Source: Thalassospira lucentensis MCCC 1A00383 = DSM 14000 (GTDB taxonomy: Bacteria > Pseudomonadota > Alphaproteobacteria > Rhodospirillales > Thalassospiraceae). From it: a DNA stretch of 64,000 nt. The notes below the pieces were generated by a model, which had not been told where the DNA came from, made no database searches, and saw only the letters and a list, made by a program, of their open reading frames with translations. Location: assembly GCF_000421265.1 (NCBI RefSeq), contig NZ_ATWN01000001.1:248001-312000 (forward strand). The letters are read 5' to 3'. Below, piece after piece: positions 26,863 to 35,950 of this stretch (its first letter is position 1; each line of letters opens with the position of its first letter). The position numbers and the translations under genes were made by a program.

Positions 26863-28053
26863 TTATCGCGTCTGACGCGTCGTGGTTTGGCATTTTAGGC
26901 CGTCGCAGGGCGACCATCCGGATGCGACACGTATGTCGCTCTGGCGCGTTATGCGGTCACAGACCAATGCGCCAATTGCAAGCGATGCGGTCAATCCCGG
27001 CGATTCAATACCATAGAGCATTACAAGACCATTAAGGCCGTGCGATTTTACATCGGCAATCATGAAGTCATGGGCTGCTTCATCCGGGGCCTGAATTTTC
27101 GGCCGCACGCCTGCGTAACCTGCCTGAAGGGCGTTTTCTTCAAGATCAGGATAATATTTATGGATGGCTTCGGCAAAATCGTGGCGCCGTTCTTCCGGTA
27201 CGTCGTAGTTCGGCGCATCAACCCACGTGACGTCTGGGCCAAAGCGCGCCTGTCCTCCCATATCAAGGGTAAGATGAATGCCAAGCCCGGCTTGTTCCGG
27301 GGCAGGGTAGATCAAGGTTGAAAATGGCGCCTTGCCCGACAGAGTAAAATAACAGCCGCGCGCGTAATGCTGTGCGGGAACAGTGTTTTTGTTCATGCCG
27401 GTAAAATTACGCCCTAGCGTCTGGCTGTGCAATCCGCCTGCAACAATCAGTTCGGCGCAGGTCAGGCTCATTTCTTCGCCGTCAGCATCACGGGTATTGA
27501 CCGTATAGACACCCGTATCGTGATTGACCGAAATCACATCAGTATTTAACGCCAGTGTCGCACGGTGATTTTCCGCATCCCCCAAAAGGGTGACCATCAA
27601 CTGATGAGAATCGACAATGCCGGTCGATGGGCTGTGCAGTGCGCCAACGCATTTCAGGGCCGGTTCACGATTAAGGGTTTCGGCCTTGCTCAGCCAGACA
27701 AGGTCATTAACCCCGTTTTCTTGCGCCTTTTTTTCAATGCTGCGCAGGGCATCAATCTGATCATCTTTCGTGGCGACGATCAATTTTCCTGTGCGTTTGT
27801 GGTCGATGCCGTTTTCGGCGCAGTAGCGATATAAAAGGTCGCGTCCTTCGACGCACAGCTGTGCTTTCAGGCTTCCTTTCGGATAATAGATCCCGGCGTG
27901 AATGACTTCGCTGTTGCGTGCGCTGGTTTCCGTACCGATGGCATCGTGGCGCTCGAGGATCAGGACTTCACGGCCTGCACGGGCGAGAGAGCGGGCACAG
28001 GCCAGCCCAACAACACCGGCGCCAATGACAATGGTTTGAATATCTGTGGTCAT
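26863..28053 (-). CDS. lhgO: FAD-dependent L-2-hydroxyglutarate oxidase-like protein
   Basis: A 396-aa flavoprotein of the DAO family. The N-terminus holds the FAD dinucleotide motif VIGAGVVGLACARSLARAGREVLILE, then ETSARNSEVIHAGIYYPKGSLKAQLCVEG, which is characteristic of LhgO (L-2-hydroxyglutarate dehydrogenase). Also seen are RTGKLIVAT, PSTGIVDSHQLM and, near the end, LVMLYGIESPGLTASLAIG. LhgO passes electrons to the quinone pool while making 2-oxoglutarate. No csiD is present. It lies 47 bases before the GH114-like gene on the same strand. Confidence 0.85.
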   Translation of the reverse strand: MTTDIQTIVIGAGVVGLACARSLARAGREVLILERHDAIGTETSARNSEVIHAGIYYPKGSLKAQLCVEGRDLLYRYCAENGIDHKRTGKLIVATKDDQIDALRSIEKKAQENGVNDLVWLSKAETLNREPALKCVGALHSPSTGIVDSHQLMVTLLGDAENHRATLALNTDVISVNHDTGVYTVNTRDADGEEMSLTCAELIVAGGLHSQTLGRNFTGMNKNTVPAQHYARGCYFTLSGKAPFSTLIYPAPEQAGLGIHLTLDMGGQARFGPDVTWVDAPNYDVPEERRHDFAEAIHKYYPDLEENALQAGYAGVRPKIQAPDEAAHDFMIADVKSHGLNGLVMLYGIESPGLTASLAIGALVCDRITRQSDIRVASGWSPCDGLKCQTTTRQTR

Positions 28054-28109
28054 ATTGGGTAATTCTTCTTTGGGGCGATACGATATGGGTGGGGCGACCG
28101 TAGCCTAAC

Positions 28110-29156
28110 TTAACCCTGGTTTTGCTGGCGAAAATAAACCGCCTGTCCATTGTTGTCTTGACCGTCACCGGTGACCGATGCCGGGCCCTCGCTGGTGTAA
28201 TTTCCGCGCGCGAAGCTGCCGTCATTACAATAAACATACCAGCTGCCAAATGGCAGGGTGCCGGTTTGATACGCGCCGCCTTCATGGCGCCAGATGCCCT
28301 CGCAATGACGCTGATCGTCATCAACAATCATCGTACCTTCGCCCGATGGCTGATCAAATTTCAAGGTCCCAACACCCCGTGCACCTTGCCAATTGGTGGT
28401 GATTGGAATGCCATCTTCCGGCGGGGTGGTGACCGATCCTTCGGGTTGCTGTGCAGGGGGGGCTACCGCCACCGCAGGCTTGGCGACATTGTCGGGGATT
28501 TGCACTGTGAACCGGTTCATAAAGCCCGCAGCAAACTCCTGGGCATCAATCATGCTGATTGGTGTGGATTGGGTGAGTGGACCTGTCACGGCCTGCTGCA
28601 TCATTGGTGTACAGTAATAGCCAAGAATACGGCTGCCACGCTGGGTTTGGATTTGCGGATTCCATTGTCCGACAAAGGAAATGCATTGTGATTGGCTGCG
28701 CGCAAACGGCACCATCGAAATCGGACCAATCCGGGTTTCTTGCGTGAAACTGGCTCCATTAACCTTGCTTCCGGATTTGAGTGAATCAAACATGTCTAAA
28801 AGCTGGTTCGGGGCCATGGCCGTACTAAACGTGAAACCGGCAGAAGATGTGGTGAAGACGGTTTCCAAATACAGGTCACTTGCCGATTGTGGTGGTTCTT
28901 CTGCCGTGCGCGGAGCAAACCAGCGACCGACAAAGACGGTGCTGTTGTCACGGTACTGGCGCAGGAAGACGTTTTTCCCATCCGTTTTTGACGCAAATTC
29001 CATCGGGCTCTGATCTTCGGGAATCTGTTCAAAACCACCAATTTGCTGTGCCGATGCACATTGCATGGTTGCGATCAGAAAGCCGCCCAAAACGCCGCCA
29101 ATCAAAGCCGCCCGATACTGCACTTTGCGTCCTTTCAAGATGTTTTTCAGGCGCAT
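28110..29156 (-). CDS. Unknown exported protein, 348 aa
   Basis: Not recognised. A signal peptide is clear (AALIGGVLGGFLIATMQCASAQQ, cleavage after ASA near residue 36). The mature part has an N-terminal domain with EFASKTDGKNVFLRQY, a Pro/Ala-rich linker at about residues 230-245, and a C-terminal domain rich in Gly and Tyr (GTLKFDQPSGEGTMIVDDDQ, TGTLPFGSWYVYCNDGSFARGNY), which is reminiscent of MORN-like strands. Cysteines at several points suggest periplasmic disulfides. It is upstream of lhgO on the same strand, 56 bases away, and may share its transcript. Confidence 0.78.
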   Translation of the reverse strand: MRLKNILKGRKVQYRAALIGGVLGGFLIATMQCASAQQIGGFEQIPEDQSPMEFASKTDGKNVFLRQYRDNSTVFVGRWFAPRTAEEPPQSASDLYLETVFTTSSAGFTFSTAMAPNQLLDMFDSLKSGSKVNGASFTQETRIGPISMVPFARSQSQCISFVGQWNPQIQTQRGSRILGYYCTPMMQQAVTGPLTQSTPISMIDAQEFAAGFMNRFTVQIPDNVAKPAVAVAPPAQQPEGSVTTPPEDGIPITTNWQGARGVGTLKFDQPSGEGTMIVDDDQRHCEGIWRHEGGAYQTGTLPFGSWYVYCNDGSFARGNYTSEGPASVTGDGQDNNGQAVYFRQQNQG

Positions 29157-29496
29157 CTATGTTTTGCGCTACCCTTATCTTTACCTTTGTGTTGTTAAGT
29201 TGGCTAGGGTCAAGACTCATTGATGTGATTGCATCGACAGCCGGTATGACCGTGAAATACAAGCAAAAGTACTAACAACAGGGTGTTTCACCGGTTAAGA
29301 TGGGTATGCAAAGCATTTCCTCAAGATATCCAGACGATGCGTGCGATGATGTGAATGAGTTTTGTGCTGACGACCAGTCCAAGGATGTCATGCTGACAGG
29401 TTTCTTTTATCCTTGATTTTTGGGGACAAAGTGGCTCTTTGGGAAGACTGGACTTGGGGACAATATTAAGATGCCTGAATAACGGAGCAAACAGCC
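29157..29496. other. Divergent promoter region before mipZ
   Basis: About 340 bases between the minus-strand exported-protein gene and mipZ. It must hold both promoters, but no clear -35/-10 pair, CtrA site (TTAA-N7-TTAA) or repeat is seen. ATG of mipZ is preceded by CGGAGC. Confidence 0.45.
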
Positions 29497-30396
29497 ATGA
29501 CGGTGCAAGAGACCAGCGCAGGCGGGGACAGCGCAGGCCAGCAGACTGCGACGGATAAACAACCGCAGTCCAACCGCGCCCATGTAATTGTTATCGGCAA
29601 TGAAAAAGGGGGATCGGGCAAATCGACAACAGCGATGCATTTGATCGTTTCCCTGATGAAAATGGGCTTTACGGTCGGATCACTTGATATCGATGCGCGT
29701 CAGGGAACATTGACCCGCTATATCGAGAACCGCACAGCGTTCAATGCCAAAAAAGGTTTGAAACTGCCCACGCCCGAACATCGCCCGATTTATCGCAGCG
29801 AAGTTTCCGATGGTAACGAGGCCAAACTTGATGAGCGCGACCGGTTTACCAGCGCCTTGGGCGAGATGGTTGTCGGATGCAACTTTGTCGTGATGGATTG
29901 CCCGGGCAGTGACAATTACCTGTCACGTCTTGCGCATGCCTGTGCCGATACGTTGATTACACCTATCAATGACAGTTTTATCGACCTTGATATGCTTGCA
30001 CGGATTGATCCGGATACATTGGATATCAAGGGGCCAAGCATCTATGCCGAAATGGTCTGGGATGCCCGTAAACGTCGTGCTGGTATTGACGGTGGGACCA
30101 TTGACTGGATCGTTATGCGCAACCGTCTTTCACATCTTGATGCGCGCAACAAACGCGATATTGCGGAAATTGTTGAAAAGCTCGCAGGGCGCATTCGGTT
30201 CCGTCCGGCACCGGGCTTTGGCGAACGTGTAATTTATCGTGAATTGTTCCTCAAAGGGTTGACCCTTCTAGATCTGCGCGAAAAGGGTGTGGGTATCCCG
30301 ATGAGCATGTCGCACATGGCCGCCCGTCAGGAAGTCCGTTCCTTGCTTGAAGTGATCGGGTTCAAACCGTCTGATGGTGAAGAGTTGCCGATCTGA
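29497..30396 (+). CDS. mipZ: Division-plane positioning ATPase MipZ
   Basis: A 299-aa ParA-type ATPase. In Caulobacter MipZ forms a bipolar gradient through ParB and blocks FtsZ polymerisation near the poles, so that division occurs at mid-cell. The deviant Walker A is HVIVIGNEKGGSGKSTTAMHL near residue 40, with the switch SLDIDARQGTLTRYIENR and Walker B VVMDCPGSDN. The C-terminal part has the MipZ-specific WIVMRNRLSHLDARNKRDI and RVIYRELFLKGLTLLDL. About 25 residues of Gln/Ser-rich sequence precede the core. It heads a run with a VWA protein and a J-domain protein. Confidence 0.95.
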   Translation: MTVQETSAGGDSAGQQTATDKQPQSNRAHVIVIGNEKGGSGKSTTAMHLIVSLMKMGFTVGSLDIDARQGTLTRYIENRTAFNAKKGLKLPTPEHRPIYRSEVSDGNEAKLDERDRFTSALGEMVVGCNFVVMDCPGSDNYLSRLAHACADTLITPINDSFIDLDMLARIDPDTLDIKGPSIYAEMVWDARKRRAGIDGGTIDWIVMRNRLSHLDARNKRDIAEIVEKLAGRIRFRPAPGFGERVIYRELFLKGLTLLDLREKGVGIPMSMSHMAARQEVRSLLEVIGFKPSDGEELPI

Positions 30397-30466
30397 CCGG
30401 TTGCAACCTATATCTTTAGGGGCACATCATGGTGTCTGATCAAAAAGCTGAACGGATGAATTTTAC

Positions 30467-31189
30467 TTGGCACGCAAAAACATCGTCGCGGAAACATCCA
30501 ATAAGCAGGACGTCGCGGACTTTCTGAACAAGGCGCGTGGTCTTTCTGTGCAGGCCCCTGCGTCCGGTCCGGCACAGGGGCGGCTGATCTTTGCCATGGA
30601 TGCAACCGCCAGTCGCCAGCCGAGCTGGGACAGTGCCACGATGCTGCAGGCAGAAATGTTTGACGCCGTATCGGGGCTTGGTGCGCTTGATATCCAGCTT
30701 GTTTTCTTTCGCGGACTTTCTGAATGTAAGGCAAGTGGCTGGTGCCGCGACGCGGCAGTATTTGGCAACTACATGACCAAAGTCAGCTGTCGCGCCGGGC
30801 ATACCCAGATCGAGCGTGTATTGGCTCATGTTGAACGTGAAGCCGCGAACAAGAAGATCGATGCCTTGATATATGTCGGTGACTGTATCGAAGAAAACCC
30901 CGATGATCTGGCCCCAATTGCCGGTAAGCTGGCGCTTAAGGGGGTAAAGGCATTCATGTTTCAGGAAGGCTTTGATCGTAAGGCGCAATTTGCGTTTGGG
31001 GAAATAGCGCGGATTACCGATGGGGCTTTTATGCAGTTTGACGCCAGTGCCGTCCAAAAACTGCGAGATTTACTTGGTGCGGTGGCAAGTTATGCCGTTG
31101 GCGGGCAAGACGGACTTGCTGTTTATCAGAAAAAAACCAGATCAAATGACGTGCTGTTGCTGGGCAATCAATTGCGGAAAAAACCATAA
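30467..31189 (+). CDS. VWA-domain protein downstream of mipZ
   Basis: A 240-aa protein with a von Willebrand A-like fold. LIFAMDATASRQPSWDSA carries a DxTxS MIDAS motif near residue 44, and ALIYVGDCIEENPDDL fits a later beta strand and metal-site aspartate. No membrane segment. In this frame the only upstream start is TTG at 30467, with a stop just before; an ATG with a better ribosome site (AGGGGC) at 30429 opens a different frame of 32 codons. Thus either a TTG start or a frameshift is involved. Its stop overlaps the J-protein start (TAATG). Function unknown; linked by position to division or chaperone work. Confidence 0.8.
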   Translation: MARKNIVAETSNKQDVADFLNKARGLSVQAPASGPAQGRLIFAMDATASRQPSWDSATMLQAEMFDAVSGLGALDIQLVFFRGLSECKASGWCRDAAVFGNYMTKVSCRAGHTQIERVLAHVEREAANKKIDALIYVGDCIEENPDDLAPIAGKLALKGVKAFMFQEGFDRKAQFAFGEIARITDGAFMQFDASAVQKLRDLLGAVASYAVGGQDGLAVYQKKTRSNDVLLLGNQLRKKP

Positions 31190-32016
31190 TGCAATGGTTG
31201 TTGGTCGGTATTGCGCTGTTTGTCGGGGGTGGGTTTTTCATTCGTTGGATGACCGAGGCGGAACCAAAAGAAATTCGCAAAATTGGCATGATTGTGACCA
31301 TCACTTTGCTGGTGGTTTTGGCGGGCTGGATGCTGCTGACAGGCAAGATGGCTGCGATGGTCGCGGCTTTGGCCGCCGCCGTTCCGTTCCTGATTAGGGT
31401 GATGAAACTAGGCTTTTTATTGCCACTTTTACGCAAGATATTTGCGTCGTCGCGCCGGACTGCGCGTCCAGGTGGCTTTGGCCAGCATGGGCGTGGTGCC
31501 GGCAGAACGTCAGAAATCAGAACGGATTATCTTTATATGCTGCTTGATCTCGAAACCGGCCAAATGCAAGGCTCCGTGCATAACGGCACCTACGCCGGAG
31601 CAGATCTTGATAGCTTGGGGCTTGACGACCTGCGGTTGCTTTATGTTCAATGTTGCGGTGCAACTGATCAAAGCCAAGCTGTTTTGGAAGCCTATTTTGA
31701 ACGTCGTCCCGATTGCTCGGGATGGCAAGGTTGGTCCAAAACAGACAATGGTAACAATGGCACATATACTGGGGGAAGCGGCCACAACGAAAACGAGAGT
31801 GGCCAATATGACAACAGGCGTTCTAGTGCCGATGATATGACTGCTGATGAGGCCTGTAAAATCCTTGATGTTACCAAAGACGCAACCCGCGAGGAGATCA
31901 ATCGGGCTTATAAAAAACAGATCAAGACGGTCCATCCCGATCATGGTGGGTCAGATTATCTAGCATCGCAGCTCAATGCGGCACGAAGCCTTTTGTTACG
32001 GCTATGTAAAGATTAG
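31189..32016 (+). CDS. Membrane-anchored J-domain protein (Tim14/DnaJ-like)
   Basis: A 275-aa protein with three hydrophobic segments in the first 80 residues, a basic patch, a variable Gly/Asn-rich linker, and a C-terminal J domain: TADEACKILDVTKDATREEINRAYKKQIKTVHPDHGGS with the essential HPD motif. A J domain at the C-terminus of a membrane protein is the layout of Tim14/Pam18 and some bacterial DjlA-like co-chaperones, which recruit Hsp70 (DnaK) to a membrane site. The start codon overlaps the VWA gene stop by one base, so the pair is coupled. Confidence 0.87.
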   Translation: MQWLLVGIALFVGGGFFIRWMTEAEPKEIRKIGMIVTITLLVVLAGWMLLTGKMAAMVAALAAAVPFLIRVMKLGFLLPLLRKIFASSRRTARPGGFGQHGRGAGRTSEIRTDYLYMLLDLETGQMQGSVHNGTYAGADLDSLGLDDLRLLYVQCCGATDQSQAVLEAYFERRPDCSGWQGWSKTDNGNNGTYTGGSGHNENESGQYDNRRSSADDMTADEACKILDVTKDATREEINRAYKKQIKTVHPDHGGSDYLASQLNAARSLLLRLCKD

Positions 32017-32129
32017 CGTCAATTATGCTTACGCTTGCTTGATCCCCGTTCTGGAATCGTGGCAAAAGCATACATGCAGACAGTTCTTGATAGGGCTGGC
32101 CTGCAGCGGTTGAAAAAGGAAATTTTTGA

Positions 32130-33017
32130 ATGTCGAAACGAATCAAAAAGGCTGTTTTCCCGGTCGCAGGCATGGGCACCCGGTTTTTGCCTGCAACCAA
32201 GGCAATGCCCAAAGAAATGTTGCCAGTCGTTGACAAGCCGCTGATTCAATACGCCGTCGAAGAGGCAATCGCAGCGGGTATCGAAGAATTCATCTTTGTG
32301 ACAGGCCGTGGTAAAAGTGCGATCGAAGATCACTTTGACCGGTCTGCCGAACTTGAAGCCATCCTCAAAGAGCGCGGGAAAGAAGACGCGCTGGCCAAGG
32401 CACTTGAGATGATCCCGGATAATGGTCGCGTCACCTATACCCGTCAGGGCAATCCTTTGGGCCTTGGGCACGCTGTATTGTGTGCAAAATCGTTGGTGGG
32501 TGATGAGCCATTTGTTGTTCTGCTGGCAGATGACCTTATCCAGTCGAAAACGCCGTGCATGAAGCAAATGGTCGAAAGTTATGGCCGCACGGGCGGAAAT
32601 ATGGTTGCCGTCATGGATGTGCCGCGCGAAGAAACCGCGCGTTATGGTGTGTTGGAAGTCGAAGGTACGAATGGCCGTCTGGTTAGTGCATGTGGCATGG
32701 TTGAAAAACCAAAGCCCGAAGAAGCACCGTCAACATTATCGGCAATTGGTCGTTACATCCTTGATCCGGGTATTTTCGAAGTCCTTGAAAACATTCCGCG
32801 CGGGGCTGGTAACGAAATCCAGCTTACCGACGCATTGGCGGCAATGATCGGAAAAGTACCTTTTTATGGATATCGCTTCGAAGGTCAGCGGTTTGATTGC
32901 GGGAACAAGATTGGCTTCCTGAAAGCCACCATGTCATTTGCCTTGGCGCGTGAAGACATGCGCGATGACGTTCGTCAGCTTATTCATGATTTTGCTTCAG
33001 GCGAAGCAGCCGAATAA
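32130..33017 (+). CDS. galU: UTP-glucose-1-phosphate uridylyltransferase
   Basis: A 295-aa enzyme forming UDP-glucose from UTP and glucose-1-phosphate. The nucleotide-binding N-terminus KAVFPVAGMGTRFLPATKAMPKEMLPV is typical, as are VTGRGKSAIEDHFD, FVVLLADDLI and the C-terminal RFDCGNKIGFLKATMSFAL. It begins a sugar-nucleotide run with ugd and a phosphohexomutase; the mutase makes glucose-1-phosphate, GalU makes UDP-glucose and Ugd oxidises it to UDP-glucuronate. AAAAAGGAA precedes the start. Confidence 0.95.
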   Translation: MSKRIKKAVFPVAGMGTRFLPATKAMPKEMLPVVDKPLIQYAVEEAIAAGIEEFIFVTGRGKSAIEDHFDRSAELEAILKERGKEDALAKALEMIPDNGRVTYTRQGNPLGLGHAVLCAKSLVGDEPFVVLLADDLIQSKTPCMKQMVESYGRTGGNMVAVMDVPREETARYGVLEVEGTNGRLVSACGMVEKPKPEEAPSTLSAIGRYILDPGIFEVLENIPRGAGNEIQLTDALAAMIGKVPFYGYRFEGQRFDCGNKIGFLKATMSFALAREDMRDDVRQLIHDFASGEAAE

Positions 33018-33037
33018 TCATTTCATTTCAATTATAA

Positions 33038-33072
33038 CCGGCCGGGATCGTCTGTTGAATTGTTCCGGCCGG
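33038..33072 (+). repeat. Inverted repeat in the galU-ugd gap
   Basis: CCGGCCGG at 33038-33045 is repeated, self-complementary, at 33065-33072 with 19 bases between. In RNA it would form a hairpin just before ugd. There is no T run, so it is not a normal terminator; an mRNA-stability or processing element is possible. Confidence 0.45.
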
Positions 33073-33099
33073 CAATAACTTTACTAGGGTAAAACATCC

Positions 33100-34416
33100 A
33101 TGCGCGTAGCAATGATCGGGACCGGATATGTTGGACTTGTGTCCGGTGCCTGTTTCTCCGAATTCGGTACTGACGTCATCTGTGTCGACAAAGATGTGGA
33201 AAAAATCGCCCGTCTTGAAGATGGCATCATGCCGATCTACGAACCTGGTCTGGATGTTTTGGTTGAAAACAACGTCAAAGCAGGGCGTCTGACATTTACC
33301 ACGGACCTTAAGGTTGGCGTAAAAGATGCCGATGCAGTGTTTATTGCTGTTGGCACGCCGACCCGCCGTGGTGATGGCCATGCTGATCTCAGCTATGTCT
33401 ATGCCGCAGCCGAAGAAATCGCCGAGGCGATGGATGGCTTTACGGTGATTGTGACCAAATCAACCGTACCGGTTGGCACGGGCCGCGAAGTAGAACGCAT
33501 TATCCGTGAAAAACGCCCGGATGCGGAATTTGCTGTGGTGTCAAACCCCGAGTTCCTGCGGGAAGGTTCGGCGATTGGTGATTTTATGCGCCCGGATCGT
33601 GTCGTGATCGGTACCAGTGATGAACGGGCCCGCGAAGTCATGTCGGACTTGTATCGTCCGCTGTATCTGATCGAAACACCGATTGTGTTTACGTCACGCG
33701 AAACCTCGGAAATGATCAAATATGCCGCCAATACGTTTTTGGCTGCAAAGATCACGTTTATCAACGAAATTGCCGATCTTTGTGAAAAGGTTGGTGCGGA
33801 CGTCCATGACGTTGCGCGCGGTATTGGTCTTGATGGCCGGATTGGTAAAAAATTCCTGCATCCCGGGCCGGGCTATGGTGGGTCCTGTTTCCCCAAGGAT
33901 ACGCTGGCCCTTGTGCGGACCGCTCAGGAATATGATAGCCCGCTTCGGATCATCGAAACGGTGGTCAATGTGAATACGGCACGTAAAAAGGCGATGGCCA
34001 ATCGCATTGTTTCTGCATGCGGTGGTTCGGTTGCAGGCAAAACGATCGGCATTCTGGGGTTGGCGTTTAAACCAAACACCGATGACATGCGTGACGCGCC
34101 CAGCCTTGATATTGTACCGGCCCTCATTGCGGCCGGGGCGACGGTCAAAGCCTATGATCCAGAGGCAATGGAAGAAGCCAAAAAGCTTCTGGAAGGCGTG
34201 AGCTATTGCGAAAATGCTTATGAAACCATCGATGGGGCTGATGCGATGGTTGTTCTGACCGAATGGAACGAGTTCCGTGGCATGGACCTTGACCGTGTCA
34301 AAGACGCGCTGAAACACCCGACCGTTGTGGATTTGCGAAACGTTTATGATCCGGCTGAAATGGCCGAAAACGGCTTTAGATATTCCTGTGTCGGGCGCGC
34401 ATCAATTGGAGGCTAA
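33100..34416 (+). CDS. ugd: UDP-glucose 6-dehydrogenase
   Basis: A 438-aa NAD-dependent enzyme oxidising UDP-glucose to UDP-glucuronate in two steps. Signatures: MRVAMIGTGYVGLVSGACFSEFG (NAD site), VTKSTVPVGTG, SNPEFLREGSAI, and GPGYGGSCFPKDTLAL with the catalytic Cys near 265. The C-terminal domain LGLAFKPNTDDMRDAPSL is also typical. UDP-glucuronate supplies capsular, exopolysaccharide or LPS sugars. The next gene begins 8 bases after its stop. Confidence 0.95.
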   Translation: MRVAMIGTGYVGLVSGACFSEFGTDVICVDKDVEKIARLEDGIMPIYEPGLDVLVENNVKAGRLTFTTDLKVGVKDADAVFIAVGTPTRRGDGHADLSYVYAAAEEIAEAMDGFTVIVTKSTVPVGTGREVERIIREKRPDAEFAVVSNPEFLREGSAIGDFMRPDRVVIGTSDERAREVMSDLYRPLYLIETPIVFTSRETSEMIKYAANTFLAAKITFINEIADLCEKVGADVHDVARGIGLDGRIGKKFLHPGPGYGGSCFPKDTLALVRTAQEYDSPLRIIETVVNVNTARKKAMANRIVSACGGSVAGKTIGILGLAFKPNTDDMRDAPSLDIVPALIAAGATVKAYDPEAMEEAKKLLEGVSYCENAYETIDGADAMVVLTEWNEFRGMDLDRVKDALKHPTVVDLRNVYDPAEMAENGFRYSCVGRASIGG

Positions 34417-34423
34417 TACCAAT

Positions 34424-35839
34424 ATGACTTTATCTGCTGGATACACGTTTGACAGTTCGGTACTCCGCGAATATGACGTGCGCGGCATTGTCGGAGAAAC
34501 CCTGCATGCGGCGGACGCTAACGCGCTTGGCAAGGCCTTTGGGACAAAAGTACGTCGGTCAGGTGGCAAGAAAGTTGCTGTCGGACGCGACGGACGGATC
34601 AGTTCGCCCGAAATGGCAGCAGCCCTGATCGAAGGGATCCTTTCGACCGGGTGTGACGTTGTACGGATCGCCCGTGGGCCAACGCCAATGCTGTATTTTA
34701 CTGTATATGACGAAAAAACCGATGCTGGCATCATGGTGACCGGATCGCACAATCCGTCAAACTACAACGGGTTCAAAATGCTCAATGCTGGCAAATCGGT
34801 GTTTGGCGAAGCCATTCAGGAACTTGGACAGATTGCCGCAAACGGTGATTTTGAAGTCGGGGCCGGGTCGGTTACCGACATTGATATCGAAGACCGGTAT
34901 GTAACACGTCTTGTTGCCGAGCTTGATTGCGACGTCGCAAAGCCAATGACCATTGTCTGGGATTGCGGGAATGGTGCGTCTGGCGACGTTGTTCGTAAGT
35001 TAACCGCCCAATTGCCCGGCACGCATCATCTTCTATTTGATGAAGTTGACGGCACGTTCCCCAACCATCATCCGGATCCGACGGTTGAGGCTAATCTGGT
35101 GGACCTTAAGGCCGCCGTTGCCAAACACAATGCCGACTGGGGTGTTGCATTTGATGGCGATGGTGACCGTATTGGCGTGATTGATGGCAAGGGCAATGTG
35201 CTTTGGGGCGATCAGCTGTTGCAGATCTATGCTGCAGACGTTTTAGCACGCCAACCCGGGGCTGCGATCATCGCCGACGTTAAAGCCAGCCAGACCCTGT
35301 TCGATGAGGTCAGCCGACTTGGTGGCAAGGCAATCATGTGGAAAACCGGTCATTCCCTTATCAAAACCAAAATGATCGAGGAAAAAGCACCGATTGCCGG
35401 TGAAATGAGTGGCCATATCTTCTTTGCCGAACGGTATTACGGTTATGACGATGCGACATACGCGGCTGTGCGCCTGTACCGCATTCTGGTGCAAAGTGGC
35501 AAAAGCCTTGCCGTATGGCGGGCTGCGATGCCGGTTGCCGTCAACACACCGGAAACGCGGATTGATTGCCCGGATGATCGCAAGTTTGACCTGATCGAAG
35601 AAGTTCGCGGGCGTCTGGCCGAGGCGGGTGCCGAAGTTAGTGGCATTGATGGTGTGCGTGTCAGTACCGATGATGGCTGGTGGTTGCTGCGTGCATCCAA
35701 CACGCAGCCCGCCATTGTCGCACGCTGCGAAGCTGCTGATGATGCCGGACTTGTGCGTTTGAAGGCGCAAGTCACCGATCAACTGGTGAAAAGCGGATTG
35801 TCGTCAGATGATTTCTTTGCACTTGGCGGCGGTCACTAA
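34424..35839 (+). CDS. Phosphomannomutase/phosphoglucomutase
   Basis: A 471-aa alpha-D-phosphohexomutase interconverting hexose 6- and 1-phosphates. The phosphoserine loop is VTGSHNPSNYNGFKM near residue 105, the metal site is DGDGDRIGV near 243, the sugar site GEMSGHIFF near 324, and the phosphate site RASNTQP near 425, all as in the AlgC/PGM family. Start at 34424, since GGAGG lies about 10 bases upstream. It ends the galU-ugd cluster, with a terminator after it. Whether mannose or glucose phosphate is favoured cannot be told. Confidence 0.93.
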   Translation: MTLSAGYTFDSSVLREYDVRGIVGETLHAADANALGKAFGTKVRRSGGKKVAVGRDGRISSPEMAAALIEGILSTGCDVVRIARGPTPMLYFTVYDEKTDAGIMVTGSHNPSNYNGFKMLNAGKSVFGEAIQELGQIAANGDFEVGAGSVTDIDIEDRYVTRLVAELDCDVAKPMTIVWDCGNGASGDVVRKLTAQLPGTHHLLFDEVDGTFPNHHPDPTVEANLVDLKAAVAKHNADWGVAFDGDGDRIGVIDGKGNVLWGDQLLQIYAADVLARQPGAAIIADVKASQTLFDEVSRLGGKAIMWKTGHSLIKTKMIEEKAPIAGEMSGHIFFAERYYGYDDATYAAVRLYRILVQSGKSLAVWRAAMPVAVNTPETRIDCPDDRKFDLIEEVRGRLAEAGAEVSGIDGVRVSTDDGWWLLRASNTQPAIVARCEAADDAGLVRLKAQVTDQLVKSGLSSDDFFALGGGH

Positions 35840-35877
35840 TCGTATCGCTTCTGATACGCGCTAAGTGTGCCCTATTT

Positions 35878-35912
35878 AAAAAGGCCGTCAGAATGTTCTG
35901 ACGGCCTTTTTG
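35878..35912 (+). terminator. Intrinsic terminator of the sugar-nucleotide cluster
   Basis: A perfect 16-bp stem (AAAAAGGCCGTCAGAA / TTCTGACGGCCTTTTT) with a 2-base loop. It can also act for the minus-strand gene ending at 35951. Confidence 0.95.
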
Positions 35913-35950
35913 GTGTTTGGGGTTGGGACGCGAGCTGGTCTGAACTAACT

